Source of the DNA: Acetobacter sp. AN02
GTDB taxonomy: Bacteria > Pseudomonadota > Alphaproteobacteria > Acetobacterales > Acetobacteraceae
Assembly (NCBI RefSeq): GCF_029759835.1
Contig: NZ_JAJJND010000001.1
Span: 1 to 64,000, forward strand
Length of the DNA: 64,000 nucleotides
Reading direction: 5' to 3'
A model generated the notes under the pieces. That model worked only from the letters and a program-made list of their open reading frames with translations, ran no database searches and was not told the origin of the DNA. The translations under genes and the position numbers were made by a program. Shown piece by piece: positions 1 to 7,632 of the stretch; positions within the stretch are counted from its first letter, which is position 1, and each line of letters starts with the position of its first letter.

Positions 1-438
1 ACCTGAACTCGCCTGAATACCTCTTCCGCGTAACCTTGCCCATAAACCCGTCCTCTCTCAGGCCGGTCTATAGCTTAACCCCCTGTCCAAAAAACCGGGG
101 CCACCTCTATACGGCCTGGTCTCGCCCCATGCGCTTCGACATGATCTGCGACGCTCACGAGATCGGACATCGTCTGACGAAACCCAATCATTCCTGGACG
201 AACGGTCAGGTTGAACGGATGAACCGGACAATCAAGGAAGCAACCGTCAAACGCTTCCATTACGATAGTCATGAGCAGTTAAGGACACACCTCAATGACT
301 TCATGGCAGCCTATAATTTCGGGCGAAGACTCATGACCCTGAACGGCCTCACCCCTTACGAATACGTCTGCAAAATCTGGACTTCAGAGCCAGAAAGATT
401 CATCATAAATCCAACCCATCAAAACACGGGACTAAACA
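1..438 (+). mobile_element. Right end of an IS481-type insertion sequence
   Basis: The first ~438 bases carry the 3' part of an IS481-like transposase gene. The element appears to finish at GGGACTAAACA (428-438), because IS481 elements usually end in ...ACA (complement of TGT). If so, the transposase stop codon at 441-443 lies just outside the element. The left end is outside the window or lost. The boundary is inferred from family habit; no target duplication can be checked here. Confidence 0.6.
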
Positions 439-443
439 CCTAG
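3..443 (+). CDS. IS481-family transposase, C-terminal part (5' partial)
   Basis: The frame is open from base 3 to the stop at 441-443. From about base 125 the protein matches the C-terminal half of IS481-type DDE transposases: RFDMICDAHEIGHRLTKPNH, then WTNGQVERMNRTIKEATVKR and NGLTPYEYVCKIWTSEPERF. The WTNGQVERMN block holds the last catalytic Glu of the DDE triad. The upstream part (about bases 3-110) does not obviously look like transposase, so the gene may be truncated or rearranged as well as cut by the window edge. It would not be active as seen. Confidence 0.7.
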   Translation: MNSPEYLFRVTLPINPSSLRPVYSLTPCPKNRGHLYTAWSRPMRFDMICDAHEIGHRLTKPNHSWTNGQVERMNRTIKEATVKRFHYDSHEQLRTHLNDFMAAYNFGRRLMTLNGLTPYEYVCKIWTSEPERFIINPTHQNTGLNT

Positions 444-463
444 GCACCTGAACGGAGCAGGGA

Positions 464-1435
464 ATGTTTCTGGCTCACAGACCCGGCACCCCGGGGCATA
501 CCATCACATCCGCGGAAGAGGCAGACAAAGCCGTATGGCTGGATCTGATCACACCCACGGACACCGAGCGCGCCATGGTCTCCGCCCTGTGTGGAACACC
601 GATCCCCTCACGCGCCAGCCTGGAGGAGATCGAAAGCTCCTCCAGACTCTACACCTCCGAAAACGCCGTATTCCTCTCCTCCCCCCTGGTCAGACGCTCG
701 GGAGAGGATTTCGCCTCCTTCCCTCTCGGATTTGTCCTGACACAGACCCGCCTCATCACCATCCGCTATGCGGACTACAACTCCTTCGATATCACGGCCC
801 GCCATATCTCCGAGGCCACAAGCCCCATGGCCCCCAACGAAATCCTCGTTATGCTCCTTGAAGCCATCGTGGAACGCCTCGCCGATAACCTCGAGCATAT
901 GGGCCACATCCTGTCCCGCCTCTCCCACGACATCTTCACCGGAGGCCGGCCCTCACGCGGATATCTCGCGTCCTGGCAAAAAGGAATCCTCCGCCGCGTC
1001 GGACAGGCGGAAGACACCGCCTCGCTCATCCGCGACAGCCTGCTCGGCCTAGACAGAATAGCCATCTTCCTGTCCGACACACAGGCGGAAGACATCCCCG
1101 GAGCGCTCGTTCAGCGTATCGGAACCGTCAGCCGGGACATCGCATCGCTCAAGGATTTCGTTCAGCAGATGTCCACCAAAGTTCAGTTTCTTCTCGATGC
1201 CGTCCTCGGATTTATCAGTATCGAACAGAATGACGGCATGAAGATCCTCACGATCGTCAGCTTCATCGGCGTCGCGCCCACGCTGATTGCCGGAATCTAC
1301 GGCATGAACTTCAAGGACATACCCGAACTCTCCTGGCGCTACGGATACTGGTACTGCCTCACGGCCATGGCCTCCTCAATCATCATCCCGCTCATATGGT
1401 TCTGGCGCACGGGATGGATGGGCCGCTCGGAATAA
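464..1435 (+). CDS. CorA-family divalent cation transporter
   Basis: A 323-residue inner-membrane protein with the CorA layout: a large soluble N-terminal domain, a long helical stretch (about 130-255), then two C-terminal membrane helices (about 258-280 and 293-318). The signature GMN motif lies at the end of the first helix (GIYGMNF). CorA proteins form pentameric channels for Mg2+, Co2+ or Zn2+; which ion is used here cannot be read from sequence. The start follows a GGAGCAGGG ribosome-binding site. The gene begins only about 25 bases past the apparent IS end, so the insertion may have replaced its native promoter. Transcribed alone; the next gene converges on it. Confidence 0.88.
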   Translation: MFLAHRPGTPGHTITSAEEADKAVWLDLITPTDTERAMVSALCGTPIPSRASLEEIESSSRLYTSENAVFLSSPLVRRSGEDFASFPLGFVLTQTRLITIRYADYNSFDITARHISEATSPMAPNEILVMLLEAIVERLADNLEHMGHILSRLSHDIFTGGRPSRGYLASWQKGILRRVGQAEDTASLIRDSLLGLDRIAIFLSDTQAEDIPGALVQRIGTVSRDIASLKDFVQQMSTKVQFLLDAVLGFISIEQNDGMKILTIVSFIGVAPTLIAGIYGMNFKDIPELSWRYGYWYCLTAMASSIIIPLIWFWRTGWMGRSE

Positions 1436-1474
1436 AACCGGACCGGACTCCGCAGGCAGCAGCCTCACACAGCC

Positions 1475-2785
1475 TCAGGGGTTATGAAAGCGGTCCAGCT
1501 GCCGGGCATTGAGATCATCCGCAGACATCTCACGCCGCACCTTCGCAGGTTTCTTCTTCGGGCGGAAAGCCGGAGCCGGATCAGCATGTGGCGGCGCACC
1601 CTCATCAGGTGACGGAGACAGAACCGCCCCGGTCACGGGATCAGTCACTGCAGGAACGGACGGCAGGGACGGAGCGGAAGGCGAATCGGAAACCGACTGC
1701 ACCGACGGCATTCCCGCCAGCGTGCCGTCACGCAGGGACTCCGCCGTCACCTGCACATTCCGCCTGACCGCGCCCGTCCGACCCAGCGGCGGGGAGATCA
1801 GCGTGCCGTCCGTCACTTCCAGGCCACCGGCATTGCCCACCGTCAGCGTAAACGGCCCGCCCTCATCCGGCAACGCCCAGGTGTCCCCGTCCTGGAACGT
1901 ATGCTCATAGGCCACATGCCCGTCCGCCGCGCGCACCTGGACCCAGGTCGTCCCGATCGCCTTCAGACCCAGCTTCGGCGGACCGGACGGCGGCAGCGGA
2001 GAGGGCGCCGCCTGTTCAGACGGCCCCGGGGGAGCACCGCCCGCAGGCAGCCCGTCCGTACCACCGGACGAAGACACATCGGCAGAGGACCCGTCCTGCT
2101 GAGACACCCCTGACCCAAGCGCGGCATCCGGGGAAGGCTCCGGCACACCTGACAGCGCCGCATCCGCCGCAGAAGCTATTTTCTGCTGCCGCTCCGGATC
2201 ATTCCCCGCTGCCGGACCGGGAACAGAAGGCCCGGAAGACGGCATCACGGACGCAACCTGAGGAGACGGCGTGGTCGCATCCTTAATCCCCGGTATGACT
2301 GAGGCAACCGAGGGAATCTTCTGCACGGGCATCGGGTCCGTCCCGACATAGCGGTACCACCCGACATAGGAGGCAACCACAACAACCAGACCCGTAATCA
2401 CAACCACACTGGCCGGCAGCGTCCGCTCCGGCTTCGGCTCGGGAAAAACCAGCTCCGGCGTCCGCAGACGGCTGCGGACATCCCGGCGATACAGCGCCAC
2501 CATAGCCTCAGGACTGAACCCCAGCCCCTTCGCATAGCCGCGCAGAAAACCAAGCGCATAGATCCCCGCAGGCAGCAGGTCGGAACGGTTATCCTCAAAC
2601 GCCCGGAGATACTCCTCGCTGATCCGGAGCCAGGCCGAAACGGACTCCAGACTCCACCCCAAACGCTCCCGCCGCTGGCGCAGCGCCTCCCCCACCCCCA
2701 GACGCGCGGCATCCGGAAGAGGTGCGGTCCACGCATCCTCCTGCACCAGCGTCTGCTCATCCGAAGGCGGGGAGGTCTCGTTCAT
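1475..2785 (-). CDS. rodZ: RodZ-like cell-shape protein
   Basis: A 436-residue bitopic membrane protein with RodZ architecture: an N-terminal helix-turn-helix of the Xre/HTH_25 type (about 30-95), a single membrane segment (about 123-145), a long Pro/Ser/Ala-rich periplasmic linker (about 150-270), and a C-terminal DUF4115-like beta domain (about 272-350). RodZ links MreB to the elongation machinery. It is longer than the E. coli protein, mainly in the low-complexity linker and basic tail. Its ATG overlaps the stop of the upstream flavoprotein gene by one base (TGATG), implying translational coupling in a lysC-flavoprotein-rodZ operon. Confidence 0.82.
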   Translation of the reverse strand: MNETSPPSDEQTLVQEDAWTAPLPDAARLGVGEALRQRRERLGWSLESVSAWLRISEEYLRAFEDNRSDLLPAGIYALGFLRGYAKGLGFSPEAMVALYRRDVRSRLRTPELVFPEPKPERTLPASVVVITGLVVVVASYVGWYRYVGTDPMPVQKIPSVASVIPGIKDATTPSPQVASVMPSSGPSVPGPAAGNDPERQQKIASAADAALSGVPEPSPDAALGSGVSQQDGSSADVSSSGGTDGLPAGGAPPGPSEQAAPSPLPPSGPPKLGLKAIGTTWVQVRAADGHVAYEHTFQDGDTWALPDEGGPFTLTVGNAGGLEVTDGTLISPPLGRTGAVRRNVQVTAESLRDGTLAGMPSVQSVSDSPSAPSLPSVPAVTDPVTGAVLSPSPDEGAPPHADPAPAFRPKKKPAKVRREMSADDLNARQLDRFHNP

Positions 2786-3861
2786 CAGGACGGACGGGCG
2801 TCTTTCCGGCGGAGAATCGCCTGCTCCGCCTGCTCCAGCAGATCATCAATGATCTGCTGCACAGGCTCGACCGCCCGGACCATCCCCACGGACTGCCCCG
2901 CCATCACGGAGCCGTTCTCAACATCCCCGTCAATCACGGCCCGGCGCAGCGCACCCGCCCAGAAATGCTCAATATCCAGCTGCGCCGCCTCCTTCGTCAG
3001 CTCACCCGCATGGAACCGGCGGATAACCTCCGCCTGATGCGCCACAAAACGATGGCTGCCCTCATTCTCCAGCGCCCGCACCGGAATGACCGGAAAACGC
3101 GGATCAAGCTGCGGAGACGTCACCGCATCGCGCGCCGCCGCACGGACAAACGCCTTCTTGAAATTCTCATGCGCGATGCTCTCGGCCGCCGCCGCAAAGC
3201 GCGTCCCGAGCTGCGCCCCGGCCGCCCCCTGCTCCAGACAGGACAGGATCGCATCACCCCGGCTCAGTCCCCCGGCCACAAAGACCGGAACAGCCGTGAC
3301 ATGCGGCAAGATCTCCTGCATCAGAACCGTCAGGGACACCGGCCCGATATGGCCGCCCGCTTCCGCACCCTCGATCACGAGCGCATCCACGCCCATCTTC
3401 ACAAGCCGCTTCGCCAGAACCAGCGCCGGCGCAAAGGCAATCACCCGCGCACCGCCGTCCTTAAGAGCACGGATCGCCGTCGAGGGCGGAATCCCGCCCG
3501 CCAGCACCACATGCCCGACCTTATGCCGCAGACAGACCTGCACCAGCTCATCAAGCTGCGGATGCATGGTGATCAGGTTCACGCCGAACGGCCTGTCCGT
3601 CAGCGCCCGCGTCGCACGGATCTCCTCATCCAGACGGGCAGGCTCCATCGCACCGCAGGCAATCACGCCAAATGCGCCCGCATTGGAAATCGCAGAGACA
3701 AGCGTCCGCTCGCTCACCCAGGACATCGCCCCGCCCAGCACGGCCACCTCGGTGCCCAGGAACTCCGTCCCGCGCGCCCACAGGCGGTTCAGCTCAGCCC
3801 GGGCCTCGCCCCTGAGAGCGGCAGACACCTGCACGCCCTGATGTTCCGTCTCAGACAGCAT
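2785..3861 (-). CDS. Nitronate monooxygenase / FabK-like flavoprotein
   Basis: About 358 residues forming an FMN-dependent TIM barrel of the 2-nitropropane dioxygenase / enoyl-ACP reductase II family. Visible signatures are GTEVAVLGGAMSWVS near the start, the central VIEGAEAGGHIG and the phosphate-binding AGGLSRGDAILSCLEQGAAG followed by AQLGTRF. I chose the ATG at 3861 (MLSETEHQG), which overlaps the lysC stop by 11 bases. Longer in-frame starts up to 3918 run deep into lysC. Family members oxidise nitronates or reduce enoyl-ACP; the sequence does not settle which. It lies between lysC and rodZ in one operon. Confidence 0.75.
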   Translation of the reverse strand: MLSETEHQGVQVSAALRGEARAELNRLWARGTEFLGTEVAVLGGAMSWVSERTLVSAISNAGAFGVIACGAMEPARLDEEIRATRALTDRPFGVNLITMHPQLDELVQVCLRHKVGHVVLAGGIPPSTAIRALKDGGARVIAFAPALVLAKRLVKMGVDALVIEGAEAGGHIGPVSLTVLMQEILPHVTAVPVFVAGGLSRGDAILSCLEQGAAGAQLGTRFAAAAESIAHENFKKAFVRAAARDAVTSPQLDPRFPVIPVRALENEGSHRFVAHQAEVIRRFHAGELTKEAAQLDIEHFWAGALRRAVIDGDVENGSVMAGQSVGMVRAVEPVQQIIDDLLEQAEQAILRRKDARPS

Positions 3862-5104
3862 CGAGACCATACGCCGTATGGAGGGCACGGATGGCAAGCT
3901 CGGCATATTCCGCCGCAATCAGGACAGACACCTTGATCTCGCTGGTGGAGATCACCTGAATGTTGATCCCGCGATCGGACAGGGTGCGGAACATCATGTT
4001 CGCCACACCAGCATGAGACCGCATACCGATCCCCACGACACTCACCTTCACGACATTCGTATCCGTATGGAGCTGGCCATACTGAATCTCCGGATGCGCG
4101 GCCTCCATGATGGCAATCGCACGATCCAGATCGGTCCTGGTCGTCGTGAACGTCATGTTGGTCATGTCGTCCTCACCGGTGCTCTGAACAATCATATCAA
4201 CATTGATGTTCGCATCCGAAAGCGGCCCGAAAATGGCAGCGGCAATGCCGGGACGATCCGGAATGCGACGGATGGCAACCTTCGCCTCGTCCCGCGAATA
4301 GGCAATGCCCGTAACCAGTTCCTGTTCCACGATCTCGTCCTCATCCACAACCAGTGACCCGGGCAGGGCATCATCCGCCGCCGGCTCGTCATCAGCAAAA
4401 CTCGACAGCACCTGAACCCGCACCCGCTCCTTCATGGCAAGCTCGACACTGCGGGTCTGAAGCACCTTGGCCCCGACAGACGCCAGCTCCAGCATCTCCT
4501 CATAGCTGATTCTGCCAAGCTTGCGGGCCGTCGGCACGATGCGCGGATCCGTGGTATAAACCCCGTCCACATCCGTATAGATATCACAGCGATCCGCCCG
4601 GACCGCCGCCGCAACAGCCACGGCAGACGTATCGGAACCGCCGCGCCCGAGAGTCGATATCCGCTCATCCGGACCGATCCCCTGGAAACCGGCAATCACC
4701 GGCACCTGCCCGTGGCTCATGCAGGCAATCAGCTTCTCGCCATCAATCCCGGTAATCCGCGCCTTGCCATGCGCGTCATCCGTCCTGACCGGAAGCTGCC
4801 AGCCCTGAAAGGAGCGCGCATCCACACCCAGCCCCTGCAGCGCGATGGCCAGAAGACCGCTCGTCACCTGCTCGCCGGTCGCCACGACAGCATCATATTC
4901 CCTCGGATCATGCAGCGGAGACAGTGCCTGACAGAAACCGACAAGCCGGTTCGTCTCCCCGGCCATGGCGGAAACGACAACAGCCACCTCACACCCGGCC
5001 TCCACCTGCTTCTTCACACGCGCCGCCACAGCACGGATGCGATCGAGATCACCGACCGAGGTGCCCCCGAACTTCATGACAATGCGTCTGGTGCTGCACG
5101 ACAT
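3851..5104 (-). CDS. lysC: Aspartate kinase
   Basis: A 417-residue monofunctional aspartokinase, the first step of Lys, Thr, Met and diaminopimelate synthesis. It opens with VMKFGGTSVGD (kinase P-loop region), has GRGGSDTSAVAVAAA in the catalytic domain (residues to about 245), and two C-terminal ACT domains (about 265-410) that usually confer feedback control by Lys or Thr. Length matches alphaproteobacterial LysC. It is the first gene of a minus-strand operon and lies back-to-back with ubiG, an arrangement common in Alphaproteobacteria. Confidence 0.95.
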   Translation of the reverse strand: MSCSTRRIVMKFGGTSVGDLDRIRAVAARVKKQVEAGCEVAVVVSAMAGETNRLVGFCQALSPLHDPREYDAVVATGEQVTSGLLAIALQGLGVDARSFQGWQLPVRTDDAHGKARITGIDGEKLIACMSHGQVPVIAGFQGIGPDERISTLGRGGSDTSAVAVAAAVRADRCDIYTDVDGVYTTDPRIVPTARKLGRISYEEMLELASVGAKVLQTRSVELAMKERVRVQVLSSFADDEPAADDALPGSLVVDEDEIVEQELVTGIAYSRDEAKVAIRRIPDRPGIAAAIFGPLSDANINVDMIVQSTGEDDMTNMTFTTTRTDLDRAIAIMEAAHPEIQYGQLHTDTNVVKVSVVGIGMRSHAGVANMMFRTLSDRGINIQVISTSEIKVSVLIAAEYAELAIRALHTAYGLDAV

Positions 5105-5328
5105 AATCTCTGTATAACTCCGCCTGAGACCCCGATGTCAGACCGCAACAGCACGGCCTGCCTTCCCTGCCCTGCGCCGGACTCCCCCGGGACAAGGCCC
5201 GTTGCAGAAGACGGCAAACCGCGTCACATACCTCTCACCCTTGCCCGCGTCCAGCACCGGACCCGCAATCCCGCTACCGGAATACAGGCAGCAGAGCCGG
5301 TCCGGAAGGACAGAAAAGAGCCGTTTCG

Positions 5329-6105
5329 ATGCCTTCAGATCAGTTCCCCCCGGATATTTCCTCCCCTGCAGACAGCACGCCCCCCCCGCCTGCCTCCGTT
5401 TCCGAGGAGGAAATCGCCCGGTTCGGATCCATCGCCGCACAGTGGTGGGACCCCAAAGGCCCCATGCGTCCCCTGCATGCCATGAACCCGCTCAGAATCG
5501 GCTGGATCAGCCACTTCCTGCCCCTGCGCGCGAAAAAACAGCCCCCCCTGCGCCTCCTCGATATCGGCTGCGGCGCAGGCCTCGCCAGCGAGGCCCTGGC
5601 CACCGAAGGCCACGACGTGACAGGCCTCGACGCCTCCGGCCAGGGCATCAGCGCCGCACGCGCCCATCTGGAAGCCTGTCCGCTCCCGCCAGGCGCAGGC
5701 CCCCTCACCTACCGCACCGGCAGCGCGGAGGAACTGGTCAGCAAAGGCGCCGCCTTCGATGCCGTGGTCGCGCTGGAAGTCATCGAACACGTCACGGACC
5801 CCGCAGCCTTCATGGACCTGCTGGCCCGCCTGACCCTGCCCGGCGGGCAGGTCTTCATCTCCACCATGAACCGGACCCCCAGAGCCTGGCTGTTCGCAAT
5901 ACTGGGCGCGGAATACATCGCCCGCCTCCTGCCGACAGGCACGCATGACTGGAACAAGTTTCTCACACCCGCCGAACTCGCCGCCGCAGGCCGCAGCGCC
6001 GGACTGCGCATGACAGACATCTCCGGCATGGTTCCGGGGATCGGCGGGTGGAAAAAATCACGAAATCTGAACGTGAATTACATCACCCGCTTTACAAAAA
6101 GCTGA
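5329..6105 (+). CDS. ubiG: Ubiquinone biosynthesis O-methyltransferase UbiG
   Basis: A 258-residue class I SAM methyltransferase that carries out the two O-methylations of ubiquinone synthesis. It has the typical UbiG N-terminus (EEEIARFGSIAAQWWDP, PLHAMNPLR), the SAM-binding motif LLDIGCGAGLASEALA (about 79-95), and the later motifs VVALEVIEHV and ISTMNRT. Ubiquinone is the electron acceptor of the membrane PQQ dehydrogenases encoded in this window. The start follows a GGAAGGACAG-type ribosome site. The gene is divergent from lysC, separated by about 220 bases that must hold both promoters. Confidence 0.95.
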   Translation: MPSDQFPPDISSPADSTPPPPASVSEEEIARFGSIAAQWWDPKGPMRPLHAMNPLRIGWISHFLPLRAKKQPPLRLLDIGCGAGLASEALATEGHDVTGLDASGQGISAARAHLEACPLPPGAGPLTYRTGSAEELVSKGAAFDAVVALEVIEHVTDPAAFMDLLARLTLPGGQVFISTMNRTPRAWLFAILGAEYIARLLPTGTHDWNKFLTPAELAAAGRSAGLRMTDISGMVPGIGGWKKSRNLNVNYITRFTKS

Positions 6106-6115
6106 ATACAGCCCG

Positions 6116-6155
6116 CCTGCGCGGAAAAATATTTCCGCGCCTCCTCCGCGCAGGC
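6116..6155 (+). terminator. Overlapping hairpins after ubiG
   Basis: GCGCGGAAA (6119-6127) pairs perfectly with TTTCCGCGC (6132-6140). An alternative stem pairs the overlapping GCCTGCGCGGA (6116-6126) with TCCGCGCAGGC (6145-6155). The two cannot form together. Neither is followed by a strong T-run, so this is a weak or bidirectional terminator candidate for ubiG. Confidence 0.45.
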
Positions 6156-6254
6156 AGACCACACATCTGACAAACCTTTATAAATAAATAATAATTTAAA
6201 ATAACTGTTTAATTTAGTTATATAAATCATTATACCTGTTTTTATGTTTTTATA

Positions 6255-6282
6255 TTGACTCCCACGATTCCCCGTGTATGAA
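6255..6282 (+). promoter_or_regulatory. Sigma70-like promoter for the small gene and cysE
   Basis: TTGACT (6255-6260) and TATGAA (6277-6282) are separated by 16 bases and preceded by an AT-rich tract that could act as an UP element. It points at the small gene at 6463 and cysE. This is read by eye, not experimentally supported. Confidence 0.45.
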
Positions 6283-6335
6283 TGAGGCCGTATTCCTGAC
6301 GGAAGACATCCGGGCATCAGCCAGAGGCACACATC

Positions 6336-6413
6336 ATGTCAGACCGAATGCGCAGCACGGCCCGATGTCGGGCCGGACGCTCCCCCGCCCCGCAGGGCAC
6401 CCTCCCGAACTGA
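6336..6413 (+). CDS. Possible arginine-rich leader peptide upstream of cysE
   Basis: A 25-codon frame (MSDRMRSTARCRAGRSPAPQ...) begins 8 bases after AGAGG (6323-6327). Five of its first 15 residues are Arg and residue 11 is Cys. Its middle codons lie in a perfect hairpin, CGGCCCGA / TCGGGCCG (6358-6375). The position, in the leader of a cysteine-synthesis gene, is that of an attenuation peptide, but I know of no matching described family and it could be chance. Confidence 0.25.
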   Translation: MSDRMRSTARCRAGRSPAPQGTLPN

Positions 6414-6462
6414 AGTCCGGCGATCATCTGCCGGCAGATTATGCTCAGAAGGCAGACTGATC

Positions 6463-6669
6463 ATGTACGAATCACACACGCTGGAAGTCGACGGAGTTTT
6501 CGTCGGCACGATCATTCTCGAAACAGACCGGGAAAAACACCGGTTCCATGCCGTGCACGAAAGCGTGCGCCCCCTCCATAATCAGAGCCTGCAGGACCGG
6601 CACGAACTCGTGCGCCAGGCCGAATCACGCTTCCGCCGCTCCCGTCAGCTCCGGAGCCTGCATGCTTGA
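6463..6669 (+). CDS. Small hypothetical protein overlapping cysE
   Basis: Encodes 68 residues, acidic at first (MYESHTLEVDGVFVGTIILE) and then rich in Arg, His and Gln. No signal peptide, membrane segment or known motif is visible. Its stop codon overlaps the cysE start by 8 bases, so the two are probably translated together, which supports it being a real gene. The function is unknown; the position suggests a link to cysteine or sulfur metabolism. Confidence 0.55.
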   Translation: MYESHTLEVDGVFVGTIILETDREKHRFHAVHESVRPLHNQSLQDRHELVRQAESRFRRSRQLRSLHA

Positions 6670-7531
6670 CACGCTGCACGGGGACAGAGGCACGCCGGAA
6701 ACAGCGTCTTCTGAAAATACAGGCGTTTCCCGGGAAATTTCTCTATCCCTTGAAAAACTGTGGCGCATGATGCAGAACGAGGCCCGGCTGTACGGAGATC
6801 CGTTCCTGGCCGGGCTCGTCAGAAGCTGCATCCTGGATCAGCCCGATATCGCCACAGGCCTGGCCCGGCTCCTGTCGTCAAAATTCGACAGCAGCCTCAT
6901 GCCCGGCCGGTCCGTCGAGGATCTGATACAGGAATTCTACAGAACACATCCCGATACTCTGGAAAAAACCGCCGCAGACCTGGTCTCGGTGCGCGAACGC
7001 GATCCCGCAGCCTCGGATCTCATAACGCCTTTCCTGTTCTTCAAGGGATTCCACGCCCTGCAGGCCCATCGTGTCGCGCACTGGCTGTGGCATGACAACC
7101 GGACCGTCGCCGCACGCTTCATCCAGGGACGGGCCTCAGAACTGTTCGCCGTGGATATCCATCCCGCCGCCCGGCTCGGGCAGCGGATCATGTTCGATCA
7201 CGGCACCGGCATCGTCATAGGCGAGACAACGATCATCGAAGATGACGTCGCCCTGCTCCAGAACGTCACGCTTGGCGGAACCGGCAAGGAAAACGGAGAC
7301 AGGCACCCGAAAGTACGAAAGGGCGCACTGATCGGCACCGGAGCCAAAATCCTCGGCAATATCGAGATCGGGGAAGGAGCCCGCGTCGGTGCCGGAGCCG
7401 TCGTTCTGAAATCCGTTGATACCTACACAACAGTCGTTGGAAATCCGGCCCGCCCGGTCGGAAAACGCCACGAGAACCTTCCCTCCCTGACGATGGACCA
7501 GGCCCTGCCCCCGGAAGACTACGTCATCTGA
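6662..7531 (+). CDS. cysE: Serine O-acetyltransferase
   Basis: A 289-residue enzyme that makes O-acetylserine from serine and acetyl-CoA, the committed step of cysteine synthesis. The N-terminal helical domain is followed by a left-handed beta-helix of hexapeptide repeats (about 165-265) with family motifs HPAARLG, FDHGTGIVIGET and LLQNVTLGGTGK, then GDRHPKV. I chose the ATG at 6662 because it overlaps the small upstream gene and gives the usual family length; the frame is open further upstream. The following gene encodes a sulfate-binding protein, consistent with a sulfur-assimilation unit. Confidence 0.93.
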   Translation: MLDTLHGDRGTPETASSENTGVSREISLSLEKLWRMMQNEARLYGDPFLAGLVRSCILDQPDIATGLARLLSSKFDSSLMPGRSVEDLIQEFYRTHPDTLEKTAADLVSVRERDPAASDLITPFLFFKGFHALQAHRVAHWLWHDNRTVAARFIQGRASELFAVDIHPAARLGQRIMFDHGTGIVIGETTIIEDDVALLQNVTLGGTGKENGDRHPKVRKGALIGTGAKILGNIEIGEGARVGAGAVVLKSVDTYTTVVGNPARPVGKRHENLPSLTMDQALPPEDYVI

Positions 7532-7632
7532 CACGGTCATAATATCCCGCGTAAAAACCATAGAAAATCCCGGACCACACACCGTCCGGACACCCGCATC
7601 CCGAACACAGCCTCCAAGGACAACCCCGGACC

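Larger units (their letters stand above)
6106..6462. other. Gene-free structured region between ubiG and the cysE operon
   Basis: Three parts are visible. Just after ubiG lie overlapping inverted repeats (6116-6155). Bases 6170-6255 are strikingly AT-rich for this genome. Then come a sigma70-like promoter (6255-6282) and a leader of about 170 bases with a perfect hairpin and a possible 25-codon reading frame. The reading frame starting at 6278 begins inside the predicted -10 box and is not credible. Confidence 0.6.

Noticed and set aside
6278-6460. 60-codon frame between ubiG and the cysE operon
   Set aside because: Its ATG lies inside the likely -10 box, so it would not be in the transcript.
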